DNA from: Rhynchopus sp. YZ270_cl-10
Taxonomy: Eukaryota > Euglenozoa > Diplonemea > Diplonemida > Diplonemidae
Assembly (NCBI GenBank): GCA_964035575.1
Contig: OZ037837.1
Coordinates: 1,240,001-1,304,000 of the forward strand
Length of the DNA stretch: 64,000 nucleotides
Direction: 5' to 3'
Shown piece by piece: positions 1 through 9,920 of the stretch; the first letter of the stretch is position 1, and each line of letters begins with the position of its first letter. Below the pieces are notes generated by a model. It did not search any database, was not told the DNA's origin, and saw only the letters and a program-made list of their open reading frames with translations. Both the position numbers and the translations under genes were made by a program.

Positions 1-146
1 GCGATGTAAACACGACACAACTTATCCACAGAAAAGTTTTTGATTTTGTCCCTACACACTCCACAAAAATTCGGTGCGATCAACGAAAAATTCTTTTTCT
101 GATTTCGTTTCTTTCTTTATCAGACTAGCTCAAACTCAGATAACAG

Positions 147-193
<47 letters not shown>

Positions 194-950
194 ACACAGG
201 AGGGTGTTCAAATTTCCCGTTTTTCCCTTTTCTCCCGTTTTTCCCTTTGTCTTTGCCATTTTTTTTTCCAAAAAAAAAAAAATTTTTTTTTTTTGACGAG
301 GCAATTTTCACTTAGGTGAAAACTTTCACTTAAGGTGAAAAAAAAAATTTTTTTTTCGAAAAATTTTTGGCCCCCTGGGGTGGGTCTTGGGGCACCGAAA
401 AATGCCAAAAAACGCAAAAATCGGGTGTTTTGAGCATCTGTGGTTACACCATATACACGTCTCTGAACAAGCCTATACTATACCCAAAAGTGGCTAGGCA
501 AGGCCGTGTTTGACCAAAAAAAAAATTTTTTTTTTTCAAAAAAACCTCAGTCCGGAAGTATCACCTCAACCGGTTACCTGCCGTAAAAGAGAGAGAGGTT
601 ACAGAACTATTGTAAGAAATTAAAAAAAAATTCAAAAAAAAATCGAGTTTTCGTCACCTGTGGGTGGTCGTAGGATCGAAATTTGCGAAAAATTTTCACT
701 TTTTTTTTTTGACCCAAAAAATTTTTTTTCGACAAGGCAACGGGAAAAATGACTAAGGGGAAAAGGGAAAAAAGTTTTATTTTGCCTGGACGGGGATGGG
801 GGCGGCTTTGTCTAGATTGTTTTTATTTTGTAGTCTTTTGTTGGGTTAAGGGGATTGGCAGACAACACTGAGGACCTCCTTGGGCCACAGCTGTTGGCGT
901 TGTCTAGCTCTACCCGGCTGTACACGGTCGGCCTGAAAACAGGTCCGAAT
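1..950. other. Noncoding low-complexity stretch
   Basis: No gene is visible. The stretch is dominated by A and T runs, including a poly-T run at about 151-192 and several A-run/T-run pairs that read as spurious lysine or phenylalanine frames. One copy of a dispersed repeat lies inside it at 338-478. Confidence 0.7.
338..478 (+). repeat. Dispersed repeat copy 1 (direct pair with 1867-1990)
   Basis: About 135 bases starting in A/T runs and continuing through 'CCCCTGGGGTGGGTCTTGGG', 'GGGTGTTTTGAGCATCTG' and 'CACCATATACACG'. The same block recurs in the same orientation at 1867-1990 with few differences. Related, more diverged blocks occur at 51480-52150 and, inside two mobile elements, near 11780-11940 and 13020-13210. 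No coding content is seen. Confidence 0.75.
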
Positions 951-1048
951 CTAGGCTATGTGAACGAAATAAAAATAGCCAAAAAAGAAGGAGAAAGGGA
1001 AGAAGGGGGGGGGAGAGGGGAGAAAAAGTAAAAAGAAGTCTCTAAAGT

Positions 1049-1846
1049 CTATGCGGCGGAGCGAAGGCGCGTCTGCACAAGACTCCTCAGGCGATTGCAC
1101 AGCGTCGACGCCTTCCTCAGCTCCTCCTGACTCAACATCGGCCTCACTGCAGTCCTCCACCGCCCACAGTACTCGAAAGCCTCCGCCGCCGTCATAGAGT
1201 CCCCGCCTTGGGAGCTGAAATGAGTGGTAGTGGGATAGAACAACCCCTCCCACTCATCCGCGGTCTCTGGAATAGGCAAGTCAAACCCGGGGCAGGGCGC
1301 TATGTCATTCCATACCGGCACAGGGTTCGGGAGGGCTGGTGGTGCGGATTGGTAGCCACTCTCCGATGGTGTGTCTGTGCTGGGGACCGAGGTTGCGCCA
1401 GGCAAGGGAACTGCGTGCTGGGACCCGCCAAGGAGGTCCGCGGAGTACGCACTGTCTTGCGAGGCGACGTGTGGCTGCTCACTCGTGTCAGCGTGAGAGT
1501 GAGCTGCCTCAGAGGACGTGTATACGGGGAGGGCTGGGGTGGTGTTTGAATAGCCACTCTCCGTATGGGTCCTTGATGGCTGCGCCTGCGACGTAGCGAC
1601 CTGCGGAACAGCGTGAGGCTGCTCTCTCGTGCTGGTGGATGAGGGAACAGCCACATCAGACGCGGGTACGGGGAGGGCTGCGTGGGTGTTGTAATAGCCA
1701 CTCTCCGTATTTGTCTGATGCTGCTGAGACTCGTCCGATGCAGAGTGCGCCTGCGACGAAGTGCCAGGTTGGACAGGGGTCTGCACGACCTGGGGCGCGT
1801 GGGAATTTTGAGGATCCTCTATTTTGAGGATCGTTTTCACAGTCAC
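1049..1846 (-). CDS. Hypothetical Ser/Pro-rich protein with three internal repeats (partial or exon)
   Basis: Open frame of 265 codons that I do not recognise. It is rich in Ser, Thr, Pro, Ala and Gln and contains a degenerate repeat seen three times, each with a core like 'ESGYxNTxxALPVPxS' (roughly residues 48-65, 95-112 and 162-178). The C-terminal 60 residues are less repetitive and more helical-looking, ending in an Arg-rich tail. There is no ATG at the 5' end: the frame opens with GTG after an in-frame stop, inside the edge of a dispersed repeat, and an A/T-rich segment ending in CAG lies just upstream. It may therefore be a downstream exon or a fragment. The internal repeat could also be DNA-level expansion with no protein meaning. 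No signal peptide or membrane segment is visible. Coding status is uncertain. Confidence 0.35.
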   Translation of the reverse strand: MTVKTILKIEDPQNSHAPQVVQTPVQPGTSSQAHSASDESQQHQTNTESGYYNTHAALPVPASDVAVPSSTSTREQPHAVPQVATSQAQPSRTHTESGYSNTTPALPVYTSSEAAHSHADTSEQPHVASQDSAYSADLLGGSQHAVPLPGATSVPSTDTPSESGYQSAPPALPNPVPVWNDIAPCPGFDLPIPETADEWEGLFYPTTTHFSSQGGDSMTAAEAFEYCGRWRTAVRPMLSQEELRKASTLCNRLRSLVQTRLRSAA

Positions 1847-1866
1847 ATTTTACCTTAGCAAAATCT

Positions 1867-1990
1867 GAAAAAAAAAATTTTTTTTTCGAAAAATTTTTAG
1901 ACCCCTGGGGTGGGTCTTGGGGCACCGAAAAATGCAAAAAAACGTAAAAATCGGGTGTTTTGAGCATCTGTGGTTACACCATATACACGC
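1867..1990 (+). repeat. Dispersed repeat copy 2
   Basis: Second direct copy of the block at 338-478, nearly identical from the A/T-run pair through the 'CACCATATACACG' end. Together the two copies bracket the 1049-1846 reading frame. Confidence 0.75.
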
Positions 1991-2491
1991 CTGTAACTCC
2001 ACATAGGACCATTACCATGGTTTCGTTAGCCCTTGTGGCATTCCCCCTGCAGTTTCCTGCTCATCGGCGGCCTCTAGTCCGTGTGGACTTGGCCCACTAC
2101 CAGCTTCCGGAGGAGCGACGCTCACGTGCGAGCGTCGGACCGGTCACTGCTCTGGGTGCCATGTGCTCTAGCCAATTCTTGACGAGGATAGGGGTGCAGA
2201 CCGCCAAGTCCGGACGGTCGGAGGGAACCTTCCCCACCACACGTCAGTTCTCCTTAGCTCCTTGTGACTTGACTCGTGCCGGTGCTGGTGTCTACAAGCT
2301 TCAACCTCTTCTTGTGACCCACCGAGCACGCAGCCAACAGTGCGTCAAACCCTCAAGATCCTGTAGCACCGAGGATGTGTGAGCCCCAAGCGTCTGCGCC
2401 AGGACATACGCCGTCTGCCATCAAGCGGAGGGTGCTCCAATACTCCTCAGACACGAAGGAGCAATCACAGCGATCACGAACCACGCGATTG

Positions 2492-2816
2492 AGGCGGTTT
2501 CACAGGTGGTCAGCGGGAGGCTTCACAAAGCAACACCGCTTCCGGAGATGACCGGCTCCCCTCTTCCTCAACATGCACCAGAGCCCTATTTTTCACAAGC
2601 GGTCCCGAAACCTTAAAGTTTGCGCAAGCCCTGGAGTCATCCGATGACGCAAGGCAAGTCACTCTCCCAAAGCGATGCCATTGGATGGCAGTATCCGAAG
2701 TCAGACCTCCGGGAACTATTGAATCCTTAATGGACGACTTCAATGTGATCGCTGCCTTCTCCCTCTACGCCCCACCCTTCAAGAACACGGAGACTCGCAA
2801 GCTGCAAGTAATTTGA
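2492..2816 (+). other. Open frame of unknown status, possible gene relic
   Basis: An open frame of about 107 codons without a convincing start (the first ATG is at 2685). It ends in a segment with ordinary protein composition, including 'HWMAVSEVRPPG' and 'FNVIAAFSLYAPP'. Around it (1995-3040) composition is balanced and coding-like in several frames but no long gene is found. This could be a decayed gene or transposon piece. I do not recognise it. Confidence 0.15.
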
Positions 2817-3043
2817 GGTTGTTTCTGCGAGCCCCGACCTAAACCGTTCATCTTCAGAGATATGTACAATGTGCGCACTACTTTCCGCAGGAAGAACGGG
2901 CCCATTTTGGGCTCCGACCTCAGAGGCCGTTTTCGAAGACAGCTACAGTGGGATATTTTGGTTCCTCAATTTTTTATAACAAAAGCGAAAATCTGCCTAT
3001 GTGCTTGAAAAATGCTGTGCATTTTTGGTAGAATTTTTTAAAA

Positions 3044-3130
3044 ATTGCTATACTCCCCTATGACTGGACCCAACTCCCCTCACTCTTTTTTTGGTCAAAA
3101 ACCCCAAATTTTTCTACCGTTTTTTCCGTT
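3044..3130 (+). repeat. Dispersed repeat shared with 52649-52700
   Basis: The block 'CTATGACTGGACCCAACTCC' followed by 'CCTCAC' and a T run occurs here and again near 52660, in the same orientation, in otherwise unrelated surroundings. Noncoding. Confidence 0.6.
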
Positions 3131-3543
3131 TTTGACCTTTTTAGACACCCTCCACAGCAATTTTGTGATTCAGTTTCTGGTTTGCGAATCAAATTGGAAA
3201 CGGTGGAGTTTTCTTTGTATCGGAAGAGAGGCGCATATTGCAGAGGATAGAGAAACTGAAAAGTCGTGACACTCAAAATTGAGGAGCAGCCAACGAAAGG
3301 ATGATAGCCAGATTCAAAAGGAAAACATAGTGGAGCAGATCCTCGGGGTGTCCACACAACAGCAAAGCTTTCAAAAACAAAAGACCTCTCCCCTGGCAAC
3401 TGTTTGTTGTCTCTTGCACACCACACCACACCCTTCCACCCCCCTTTAAATGCGAAGTAGTTTGATTTGGATGTCTTGTGGGAAACGAAGCAACTAAGTC
3501 AGTAGGTACCCAAAACATCTGCACAAAACAGAGACACAACACA

Positions 3544-4680
3544 ATGGAAATATGTGTGAAGAGCTTTGACGGAGAGAAGTACACAATCGATGTGGGTGTG
3601 GATGACACAACTGAGGACATACGGCGGAAGGCGGCGTCTGCAGCAGAGTTGCGCGAAGACGGCTTTGACATAAGCTTTGGCGGGAAGGTGATGGCAGAAG
3701 GAGACGACACGACGCAGCTGAGTGCTGGGGACACGATTGTGCTGACGAAGACGAAGTCGGAGAAGGACGACGCCATTGCAGCTCTTTGTGCCTCCGCCTT
3801 GGGTGAGACAAGGCTGACCGCAGAGTGGTTCGAACGTCTGGCAGATCCCAATCTGGTTCATTTGTATCTGCTGGCGGAAGTTGTTACTGAGATCCCCTCT
3901 AACTGTTTAAAACGGGGCACGTTCGAAAAACTTGATCTCAGTGGTGTGTCAGTTGTGACTACAGTACGAGACCACTTCGTCTTTGACTGTACCTCATTGC
4001 ACACTGCTGATTTATCTGGGTGGGGCAATGTGACGCACATTGGGAGGGGCTTCTTCTATGGGTGCACCTCGTTGACGGCACTTGACATATCTGGGTGGCG
4101 CAGTGTGACGCAAATAGGTGACTCCCTCCTCTCCCACTGCAGCGCCTTGAGAACCGTTGACTTGTCTGGGTGGAGCAACCTGACCCAAATTGGGAACTCA
4201 CTTCTCCAGGGCTGCAGCGCGTTGACAACACTTGACTTTTCTGGATGGAGCAATACGACGGTAATAGGAGACTACTTCCTCCGCAGCTGCACCGAATTGA
4301 GAACCGTTGACTTCTCTGGGTGGAGCAACGTGACGCACGCCGGGCCCTTCTTCCTCTACAACTGCTGCGCCTTGACCACACTAGACTTGTCTGGGTGGAA
4401 CAAAGTGACGTACATTGACAAGAACTTCGTCAGCGAGTGCACCTCATTAACCAATCTTAACTTGTCCGGGTGGAACAATGTAACACGAATTGAGGACGAC
4501 TTCGTCTCCAACAGCTCGTTGACAACACTTAACTGGTCTGGGTGGATGAGTGTGACACATATTGGTCATGGAGCACTCAAGGCATGCGACATACGTAAAT
4601 GCAGCATCAACGTCACCGGATCGAGCAGTGTTGTGTCAGGGTTTGTTCACGCCAAGAAACGCCAGTGTGTGTGCATGTGA
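3544..4680 (+). CDS. Ubiquitin-like domain / BspA-type leucine-rich repeat protein
   Basis: A 378-residue protein. Residues 1-70 look like a ubiquitin fold: a beta-hairpin start (MEICVKSFDGEKYTIDV), a 'DDTTEDIRRKAA' helix, then 'GKVMAEGDDTTQLSAGDTIVL', matching the usual last strands. No C-terminal Gly-Gly is present, so it is an integral Ubl rather than a conjugated one. Residues of about 120-355 form nine leucine-rich repeats with a strict 25-residue period around 'LDLSGWxNVTxIG' and 'CxxL', the BspA/TpLRR type known from protists and bacteria. The start at 3544 is preferred over an in-frame upstream codon because the Ubl fold begins there. There is no signal peptide or membrane segment. 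A decayed relative follows at 5098-5751. BspA-type repeats usually bind protein ligands; the Ubl fusion hints at proteasome or ubiquitin-pathway contact, which is inference. Confidence 0.8.
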   Translation: MEICVKSFDGEKYTIDVGVDDTTEDIRRKAASAAELREDGFDISFGGKVMAEGDDTTQLSAGDTIVLTKTKSEKDDAIAALCASALGETRLTAEWFERLADPNLVHLYLLAEVVTEIPSNCLKRGTFEKLDLSGVSVVTTVRDHFVFDCTSLHTADLSGWGNVTHIGRGFFYGCTSLTALDISGWRSVTQIGDSLLSHCSALRTVDLSGWSNLTQIGNSLLQGCSALTTLDFSGWSNTTVIGDYFLRSCTELRTVDFSGWSNVTHAGPFFLYNCCALTTLDLSGWNKVTYIDKNFVSECTSLTNLNLSGWNNVTRIEDDFVSNSSLTTLNWSGWMSVTHIGHGALKACDIRKCSINVTGSSSVVSGFVHAKKRQCVCM

Positions 4681-5097
4681 GGCAGACCCGTAAACTCGTA
4701 ACCCCTTCATCTGGACGTTCATCTGTGCTGGTTTTTCTGTCGAGCTTTCTTATGTTTTTGTTTTATTTTTTGCAAGGATGTGTGAGTTTGGGGAAGCGTT
4801 TAAAAATAGTTAACCCCTCATCCACGATTCCCAACGATTTTTACCCTCAAGCCTGAGTCAAGGGGGTGTGAGAATCAATAACGTAGAGATGTCACAACGT
4901 CGAGCACCGACCCGCCAGCGCCACCAGAGCATTCTGTCCCTTCGCATGACAGCATGCACACCCCGTGCCTTCCCACCCGCCATTGCCTTCTTCAGTGTTC
5001 TGCGTGATTCAGTGTCAGCCAAGTGAGTGGCCACGTTGTCCCCTCAACTCCCACGGTCCCGCGAAGTGATCGTCAAAGATGACTAAGGCAGCTCGCA

Positions 5098-5751
5098 TGT
5101 GATTGGGGTGGGTGTGGATGACACAACGGAGACGATGCGGCAGAAGGTGGCGACAGCAGTGATGTTGGCTGAGGACAGCTTCCACATGGGACGCAGGAAG
5201 GAGAGGACATCATGGCCACTTTCCTTCCAACTGCGAGAGCCTCACAGCACCAGGCTTCTCAGCACTCTGCAATACGCAGATCGGTGAATACGTTCTTGCA
5301 GCTGAAGCAGCATCACAAAACTGTACTTGACATCAGTGAACAGGAATACACACATTAATCACAGATTTCTTTTTAGCTGCAACAGCCTCGAACTGGATTT
5401 GCCTCCACTCAACAGGATTGCACATATTGGCAACGCCTTTCTTTTCAACTGCAGCAGCCTCAAAGCGGAGCTGCTACTCAACAGTACTACGCACATCGGC
5501 AGCGATTTCCTTGTCAACTGCAACCTCACAGAACTGGACTCGTCACACTTCTCATCAGAATTGCACATATGGGTGCACGGGTTGCGATGGGTTGCACTTC
5601 GTTGAAGAGCATCCACCTCTCCGGCTGCAGCAGCGCTGTGTCGAGTCGAGTACAGGAAAGCAACCTGAAGGAGCTTGTTGATGCACGTCCGAAACGTAGC
5701 AGAGACGAATCTCCCGAGCAGTGCCGCAAGCGACGGAGAGGCTCAGAATGA
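5098..5751 (+). pseudogene. Decayed Ubl/LRR paralogue with nuclear-localisation-like tail
   Basis: Pieces of a relative of the 3544 gene in several frames. 'VGVDDTTETMRQKVATA' (near 5106-5160) matches the Ubl helix of the intact gene. 'THINHRFLFSCNSLELD', 'AHIGNAFLFNCSSL' and 'THIGSDFLVNCNL' (5346-5540) match leucine-rich repeats, and the last repeat 'GCTSLKSIHLSGCSS' runs into a basic tail 'ARPKRSRDESPEQCRKRRRG' ending at 5751. Frame changes at about 5215-5330 and near 5560-5590 and the loss of most of the spacer mean no full protein is encoded. The basic tail resembles a bipartite nuclear-localisation signal and is absent from the intact neighbour. A small intron-rich gene is a less likely alternative. 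Confidence 0.65.
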
Positions 5752-6119
5752 TAGAAGGCCGCAGTACGTTAAGGAGAGGGGAAGGAGCTTTGTGGTTGAA
5801 GACCTCGGAACATCTTACCCGAAACAGACTTCGCCAGCTTACCCTCTACGCCTTCGTCACTACCTATGCCCTCCAGTGCACCGCAGCTTTGTGTTGATCA
5901 ACAGTGCGAAATGCAGCAGACACCGAATCCCTTCTGCAGCAGCGACGGCGTTGTGGGCTGTTGTGCAGTGTACCTCCAACCCGGTTCTTTAGTACAGTGG
6001 GTATGGGGGGGCTCGCGTGGTGCGCATTGAAAAAAATGAAAAAATGAAACTAAAAACAAGGGTGGATTCGGGGTTTCGGGAAATGGGGGGGGGGGGGGGG
6101 GGGGGGGCCTAGGCATACC
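5752..6119. other. Noncoding spacer
   Basis: No gene seen. It contains a long G run at about 6085-6108. Confidence 0.6.
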
Positions 6120-6290
6120 TACACGGTGGCTTGGTCAGGTGACTGACCAGGCTTTGACCAAGCTAAAAACATGACCAAGGGGGCTTGGTCATGACCAAGC
6201 CCCCCCTTGGTCATGACCGAGGGGGGGCCTGGTCATGACCAAGGGGGGGCTTGGTCAGACCAGGCCCCCCCTTGGTCCTGACGGGTAAAA
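6120..6290. repeat. Cluster of short palindromes around TTGGTCATGACCAA
   Basis: At least six tandem or inverted copies of a 'CTTGGTCATGACCAAG'-like palindrome separated by C or G runs. The stretch could fold into several hairpins. No coding content. Confidence 0.7.
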
Positions 6291-6346
6291 ATGCACGGTG
6301 GGGGGTTTGAAAACCCTGCAAAAAACACAAAATAAGAGCACAAAGC

Positions 6347-7130
6347 ATGTATACTGTGTATACTGTGTATACTACTGTGTATACTGTGTATACTGTGTAT
6401 ACTGTGTATACTGTGTATACTGTGTATACTGTGTATACTGTGTATACTGTGTATACTGTGTATACTGTGTATACTGTGTATACTGTGTATACTGTGTATA
6501 CTGTGTATACTGTGTATACTGTGTATACTGTGTATACTGTGTATACTGTGTATACTGTGTATACTGTGTATACTGTGTATACTGTGTATACTGTGTATAC
6601 TGTGTATACTGTGTATACTGTGTATACTGTGTATACTGTGTATACTGTGTATACTGTGTATACTGTGTATACTGTGTATACTGTGTATACTGTGTATACT
6701 GTGTATACTGTGTATACTGTGAAAACTGTGTATACTGTGTATACTGTGTATACTGTGTATACTGTGTATACTGTGTATACTGTGTATACTGTGTATACTG
6801 TGTATACTGTGTATACTGTGTATACTGTGTATACTGTGTATACTGTGTATACTGTGTATACTGTGTATACTGTGTATACTGTGTATACTGTGTATACTGT
6901 GTATACTGTGTATACTGTGTATACTGTGTATACTGTGTATACTGTGTATACTGTGTATACTGTGTATACTGTGTATACTGTGTATACTGTGTATACTGTG
7001 TATACTGTGTATACTGTGTATACTGTGTATACTGTGTATACTGTGTATACTGTGTATACTGTGTATACTGTGTATACTGTGTATACTGTGTATACTGTGT
7101 ATACTGTGTATACTGTGTATACTGTGTATG
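6347..7130. repeat. 9-bp minisatellite (GTATACTGT)n
   Basis: About 86 head-to-tail copies of a 9-base unit with only two visible irregularities, a shortened unit near 6371 and a GTGAAAACT variant at about 6720. Because the unit is divisible by three, all frames stay open and give meaningless Thr-Val-Tyr, Cys-Val-Tyr or Ile-His-Ser repeats. A second array of the reverse complement lies at 9789-9920. Confidence 0.97.
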
Positions 7131-7372
7131 CTGCGCGCGAGATACCACAGCACAGGACCTCATAAGCTCTCAGTAAGCTCTCACGGCTCCCACTAGTTCT
7201 CACTAAGCTCTCAGAGCTCTCAGTAAGCTCACAGCCTGTGTTACGTGTCTCACGGCCAAAAGACAGAAGCTTGATTGTTTTCTTTGAGTACCGGCCGCGT
7301 ACATATGACGTCGCGTACTAATTAAGTCGGTTAGGGCAAATGCCGACTTAATTAGTACGCGACGTAATAAGT

Positions 7373-7827
7373 GTGCGACGTAATTAATTTTTGGAAGAAA
7401 ACAAAATCTACGTACAAGGTGAGTGGGAAGGGTTTCTGGAATTTCTCTTGGTGTTGGCGTGTTGGCCCTCGGCCCTTTACAAGGATACATTGGGCAGAGA
7501 TTGCAGCATGGAAACGTTTTTTTAATGTTTGTTGAAATATGAATGAATAGCTCAAATTGCGGATTTGAGGAACTCCATTGGCACTTCCCACTCCTCTTGC
7601 GCATACGGAGGTGCTAGACGCACTGTGGCAGAGTTCTCACCGATTTCTTCCACCTTACCCTGTGTCGTCTACACGCGCCGCGTGTTGGGTTTGCTCTCCT
7701 CCTCGTTCACACGATCTGCGATGGCCTTCGAGATTGTGTGGGTTTGGTGGTATCCCCCCAGTGATGTGCCCACACCAGCTGTGTTCCAACATGATTACCC
7801 CCACTTTTTTTCACCTTACGGTGTGTA
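7373..7827. other. Interior of the hairpin element
   Basis: About 450 bases between the two hairpins, balanced in composition, without a recognisable gene. Confidence 0.5.
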
Positions 7828-7911
7828 CTAATTACGTCGCTTTTTGGGGGCCCAAGGGCCCCCAAAAAGCGACTTAATTAGTACGCGACGTAATAAATAC
7901 GCGACGTAATA

Positions 7912-9316
7912 CAGTGTGACACAGAATTAATGGCCGATGACGACATTTTGTAAAAATTGTTATATTATTCTAAAAAATAGGCAAAATTTGACTCATTTCA
8001 TTGCATTTTCAACTGGCCGTGTATGAAAAGTGTGTGTGTGGGGAAAATATTAACATGGAAATATCCCTTTTTGGTAAAAAAGGGTGTATGTGTAAAAAAA
8101 AAAAAATACAGTGTAGCAGTACAAACGAGTGGGTGCACAAAAATAAATAGAGCATGCATTAGTATTTTGTGTGCATTCCGTTGGAATTGCGAACTGCGTC
8201 TAGGCGTCGTGGCATTGACATGATGTAACGTGCAACGAAGCTATTGTCCATCTTGGACCATTCCTTGTTGATGGCACGTTTAAGTGCTGACACGTCTTTG
8301 GGCTCCCGTTCGTTGACTGCAGTCTGCAGCTTGGCCCACAGGTTCTCAATAGGATTGAGATCAGGGGAGTTGCCTGGCCAGTCAGCTTTAGGGAGGAACG
8401 AGAAAGGTTGGGAGGAGAGGAATGCTTGAGTAACGTTCGCAGTGTGGCAGGGTGCCCCATCCTGCTGAAACGTGTAGCTACTGTCAGGCAGGAGTTCTTT
8501 TATTTCTTTGAGCGCTTTCTGTAAGACGAGCGTACGGTACTTCTCTGCATTGAGAGCACCGTCATAGAAATAGAGCTTCGTCTTACCTCTGGTGGTGATT
8601 CCTCCCCAGACGTGAACCTTCTGCGTAGCCCTGACCTTATCAACGGTTGGGGGCGGCTCATCACCATCTGCAACCCAGACAACATCGTTCTTCTTGCTCA
8701 CCCGAGAAAAAAGCCAAAAGTCTTTTTCATCGGTGAACATCACCTTTGACCAGTCGGTGTTTCGATGCGTTTCAGCAAACTCTATCCGGGCAGTGATGTT
8801 CTTTTCCGAGAGCTTTGGTTTGCTCTTCGTTTGAACGGGCTTCAGCCCCTTCTCCTTCAGGCACCTGCGGACACTCTCCCTCGAAATCTGTAGTCGCGAC
8901 GCTACTTTCCTGCAAGACTGAAACCGCTTGCCCCGCATGTGTCTAACCACCCTATTCTTAACGGTGTCGGTGGTGGCCGATCTCTTGCGTCCCCTCCCTG
9001 GCTTGTCCGAAAAATTCCGCTCTCCAGCGCGGTACTCCTTCACCCACCTACCCAAACTCCTCTTCGCAACGTTCAGCAACTCCGCCACCTCATCATGGCT
9101 CTTACCGCCAACAACGACTAGCGACGCTGCCTGTAGGCGCAACCCTTCCCTCGTGGCCTCAGTGTTCACTTTACCCTTAACCATTATATTTTTGCTTTTA
9201 TTGTGTTCCTGGGCGTAAATATTTTATGTTTTGGGGGTGTTTTGAATATGTCCTTGTCAAAATTTGCCGTTTTTTTATAAAATGTCTTCATCGGCCATTA
9301 ATTCTGTGTCACACTG
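7912..9316 (-). mobile_element. Tc1/mariner transposon, apparently intact
   Basis: A 1405-bp element with ~45-bp terminal inverted repeats beginning 'CAGTGTGACACAGAATTAAT' at 7912 and mirrored at 9316, differing at about two positions. Each end is flanked by a TA dinucleotide (7910-7911 and 9317-9318), the expected target duplication of the superfamily. It carries one uninterrupted transposase gene on the reverse strand. It is inserted in the hairpin element at 7288-9340. Matching ends, clean TA and open frame suggest a recent insertion. Confidence 0.95.
8159..9184 (-). CDS. Tc1/mariner transposase, DD37E
   Basis: A 341-residue protein of normal family length that cuts and pastes its own element by DDE chemistry. 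Residues 15-55 form the first helix-turn-helix (around 'KSHDEVAELLNVAKRSLGRW'). 'GRGRKRS' at 63-69 is the AT-hook-like linker and 'CRKVASRLQISRESVRRCL' at 91-109 the second helix-turn-helix. The catalytic residues are D152 (FTDEKDF), D242 (QQDGAPCHT) and E280 (SPDLNPIENLW). There are 37 residues between the second Asp and the Glu, so this is a DD37E type rather than the classic DD34E Tc1 or DD34D mariner. The start ATG at 9184 sits about 130 bp inside the right end. No frameshift or stop is present. Activity is inferred, not shown. Confidence 0.96.
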   Translation of the reverse strand: MVKGKVNTEATREGLRLQAASLVVVGGKSHDEVAELLNVAKRSLGRWVKEYRAGERNFSDKPGRGRKRSATTDTVKNRVVRHMRGKRFQSCRKVASRLQISRESVRRCLKEKGLKPVQTKSKPKLSEKNITARIEFAETHRNTDWSKVMFTDEKDFWLFSRVSKKNDVVWVADGDEPPPTVDKVRATQKVHVWGGITTRGKTKLYFYDGALNAEKYRTLVLQKALKEIKELLPDSSYTFQQDGAPCHTANVTQAFLSSQPFSFLPKADWPGNSPDLNPIENLWAKLQTAVNEREPKDVSALKRAINKEWSKMDNSFVARYIMSMPRRLDAVRNSNGMHTKY

Positions 9317-9785
9317 TATGTACGCGGCCGGTACTCAATTAACCAGAACAACCGTACTTCAGTTTAACACATTTTTTCACCTTATTGTTTTCCGGCTTGG
9401 AGCGCACAAACAACATGGATAACCAAGTTTTTGCAGGTTCAAAAACGATGGCAGTAGGCATCTTCACGCTTCAGAGCACTATGCGCTTGTTACAGCTTGA
9501 CGTTGGGAGAAGTCTCACCACTACAAGCTGAGGGTTTGTTGAAGGCCTTCATGTCAACCTCGTTGAGAGGAGGTGGCGTGTCCACGCTTAGTGAATTGTT
9601 GTAACGCTCAGTGACTTGTCCACGTGGGGTGGCATGTCCACTCTTAGTTACTTGTTGTAAATACGGCCCGGCTTTGCGCGCACAAACAAAAGACCCGATA
9701 TTTTTGCGTGTCACATTCCCTCAATTCAAGTGTGAGTCACTCACACTTGAAGTCATGTGCCACTGCGTGGGTACCTGTGTACCTG

Positions 9786-9920
9786 TGTTCACAGTATACA
9801 CAGTATACACAGTATACACAGTATACACAGTATACACAGTATACACAGTATACACAGTATACACAGTATACACAGTATACACAGTATACACAGTATACAC
9901 AGTATACACAGTATACACAG
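9786..9920. repeat. 9-bp minisatellite, reverse-complement array
   Basis: About 15 copies of ACAGTATAC, the reverse complement of the unit at 6347-7130. The two arrays face each other across the transposon nest. Confidence 0.95.

Larger units (their letters stand above)
7288..9340. mobile_element. Hairpin-rich non-autonomous TIR element, split by a Tc1/mariner insertion
   Basis: Both ends carry the inverted repeat 'TTGAGTACCGGCCGCGTACA' (left about 7292-7311, right about 9319-9338). Just inside the left end is a hairpin with arms 'ACGTCGCGTACTAATTAAG' (7309-7372). Near the right end a second hairpin (about 7828-7894) is built on 'TACTAATTA' and 'GGGGGCCC'. Removing the 1405-bp Tc1/mariner element restores one unit of about 650 bp. 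No transposase of its own is visible, so it would need help in trans. I could not define a target-site duplication. Confidence 0.7.

Noticed and set aside
338-1990. Direct repeats at 338 and 1867 as long terminal repeats of a retroelement
   Set aside because: The same module occurs in tandem or inside DNA-type elements elsewhere, and the interval shows no reverse transcriptase, integrase or primer-site features.
6211-7203. Six long open frames of Thr-Val-Tyr, Cys-Val-Tyr, Ser-Ile-His or Tyr-Thr-Gln repeats
   Set aside because: They are translations of the 9-bp minisatellite, open on both strands because the unit length is a multiple of three. No coding signal.
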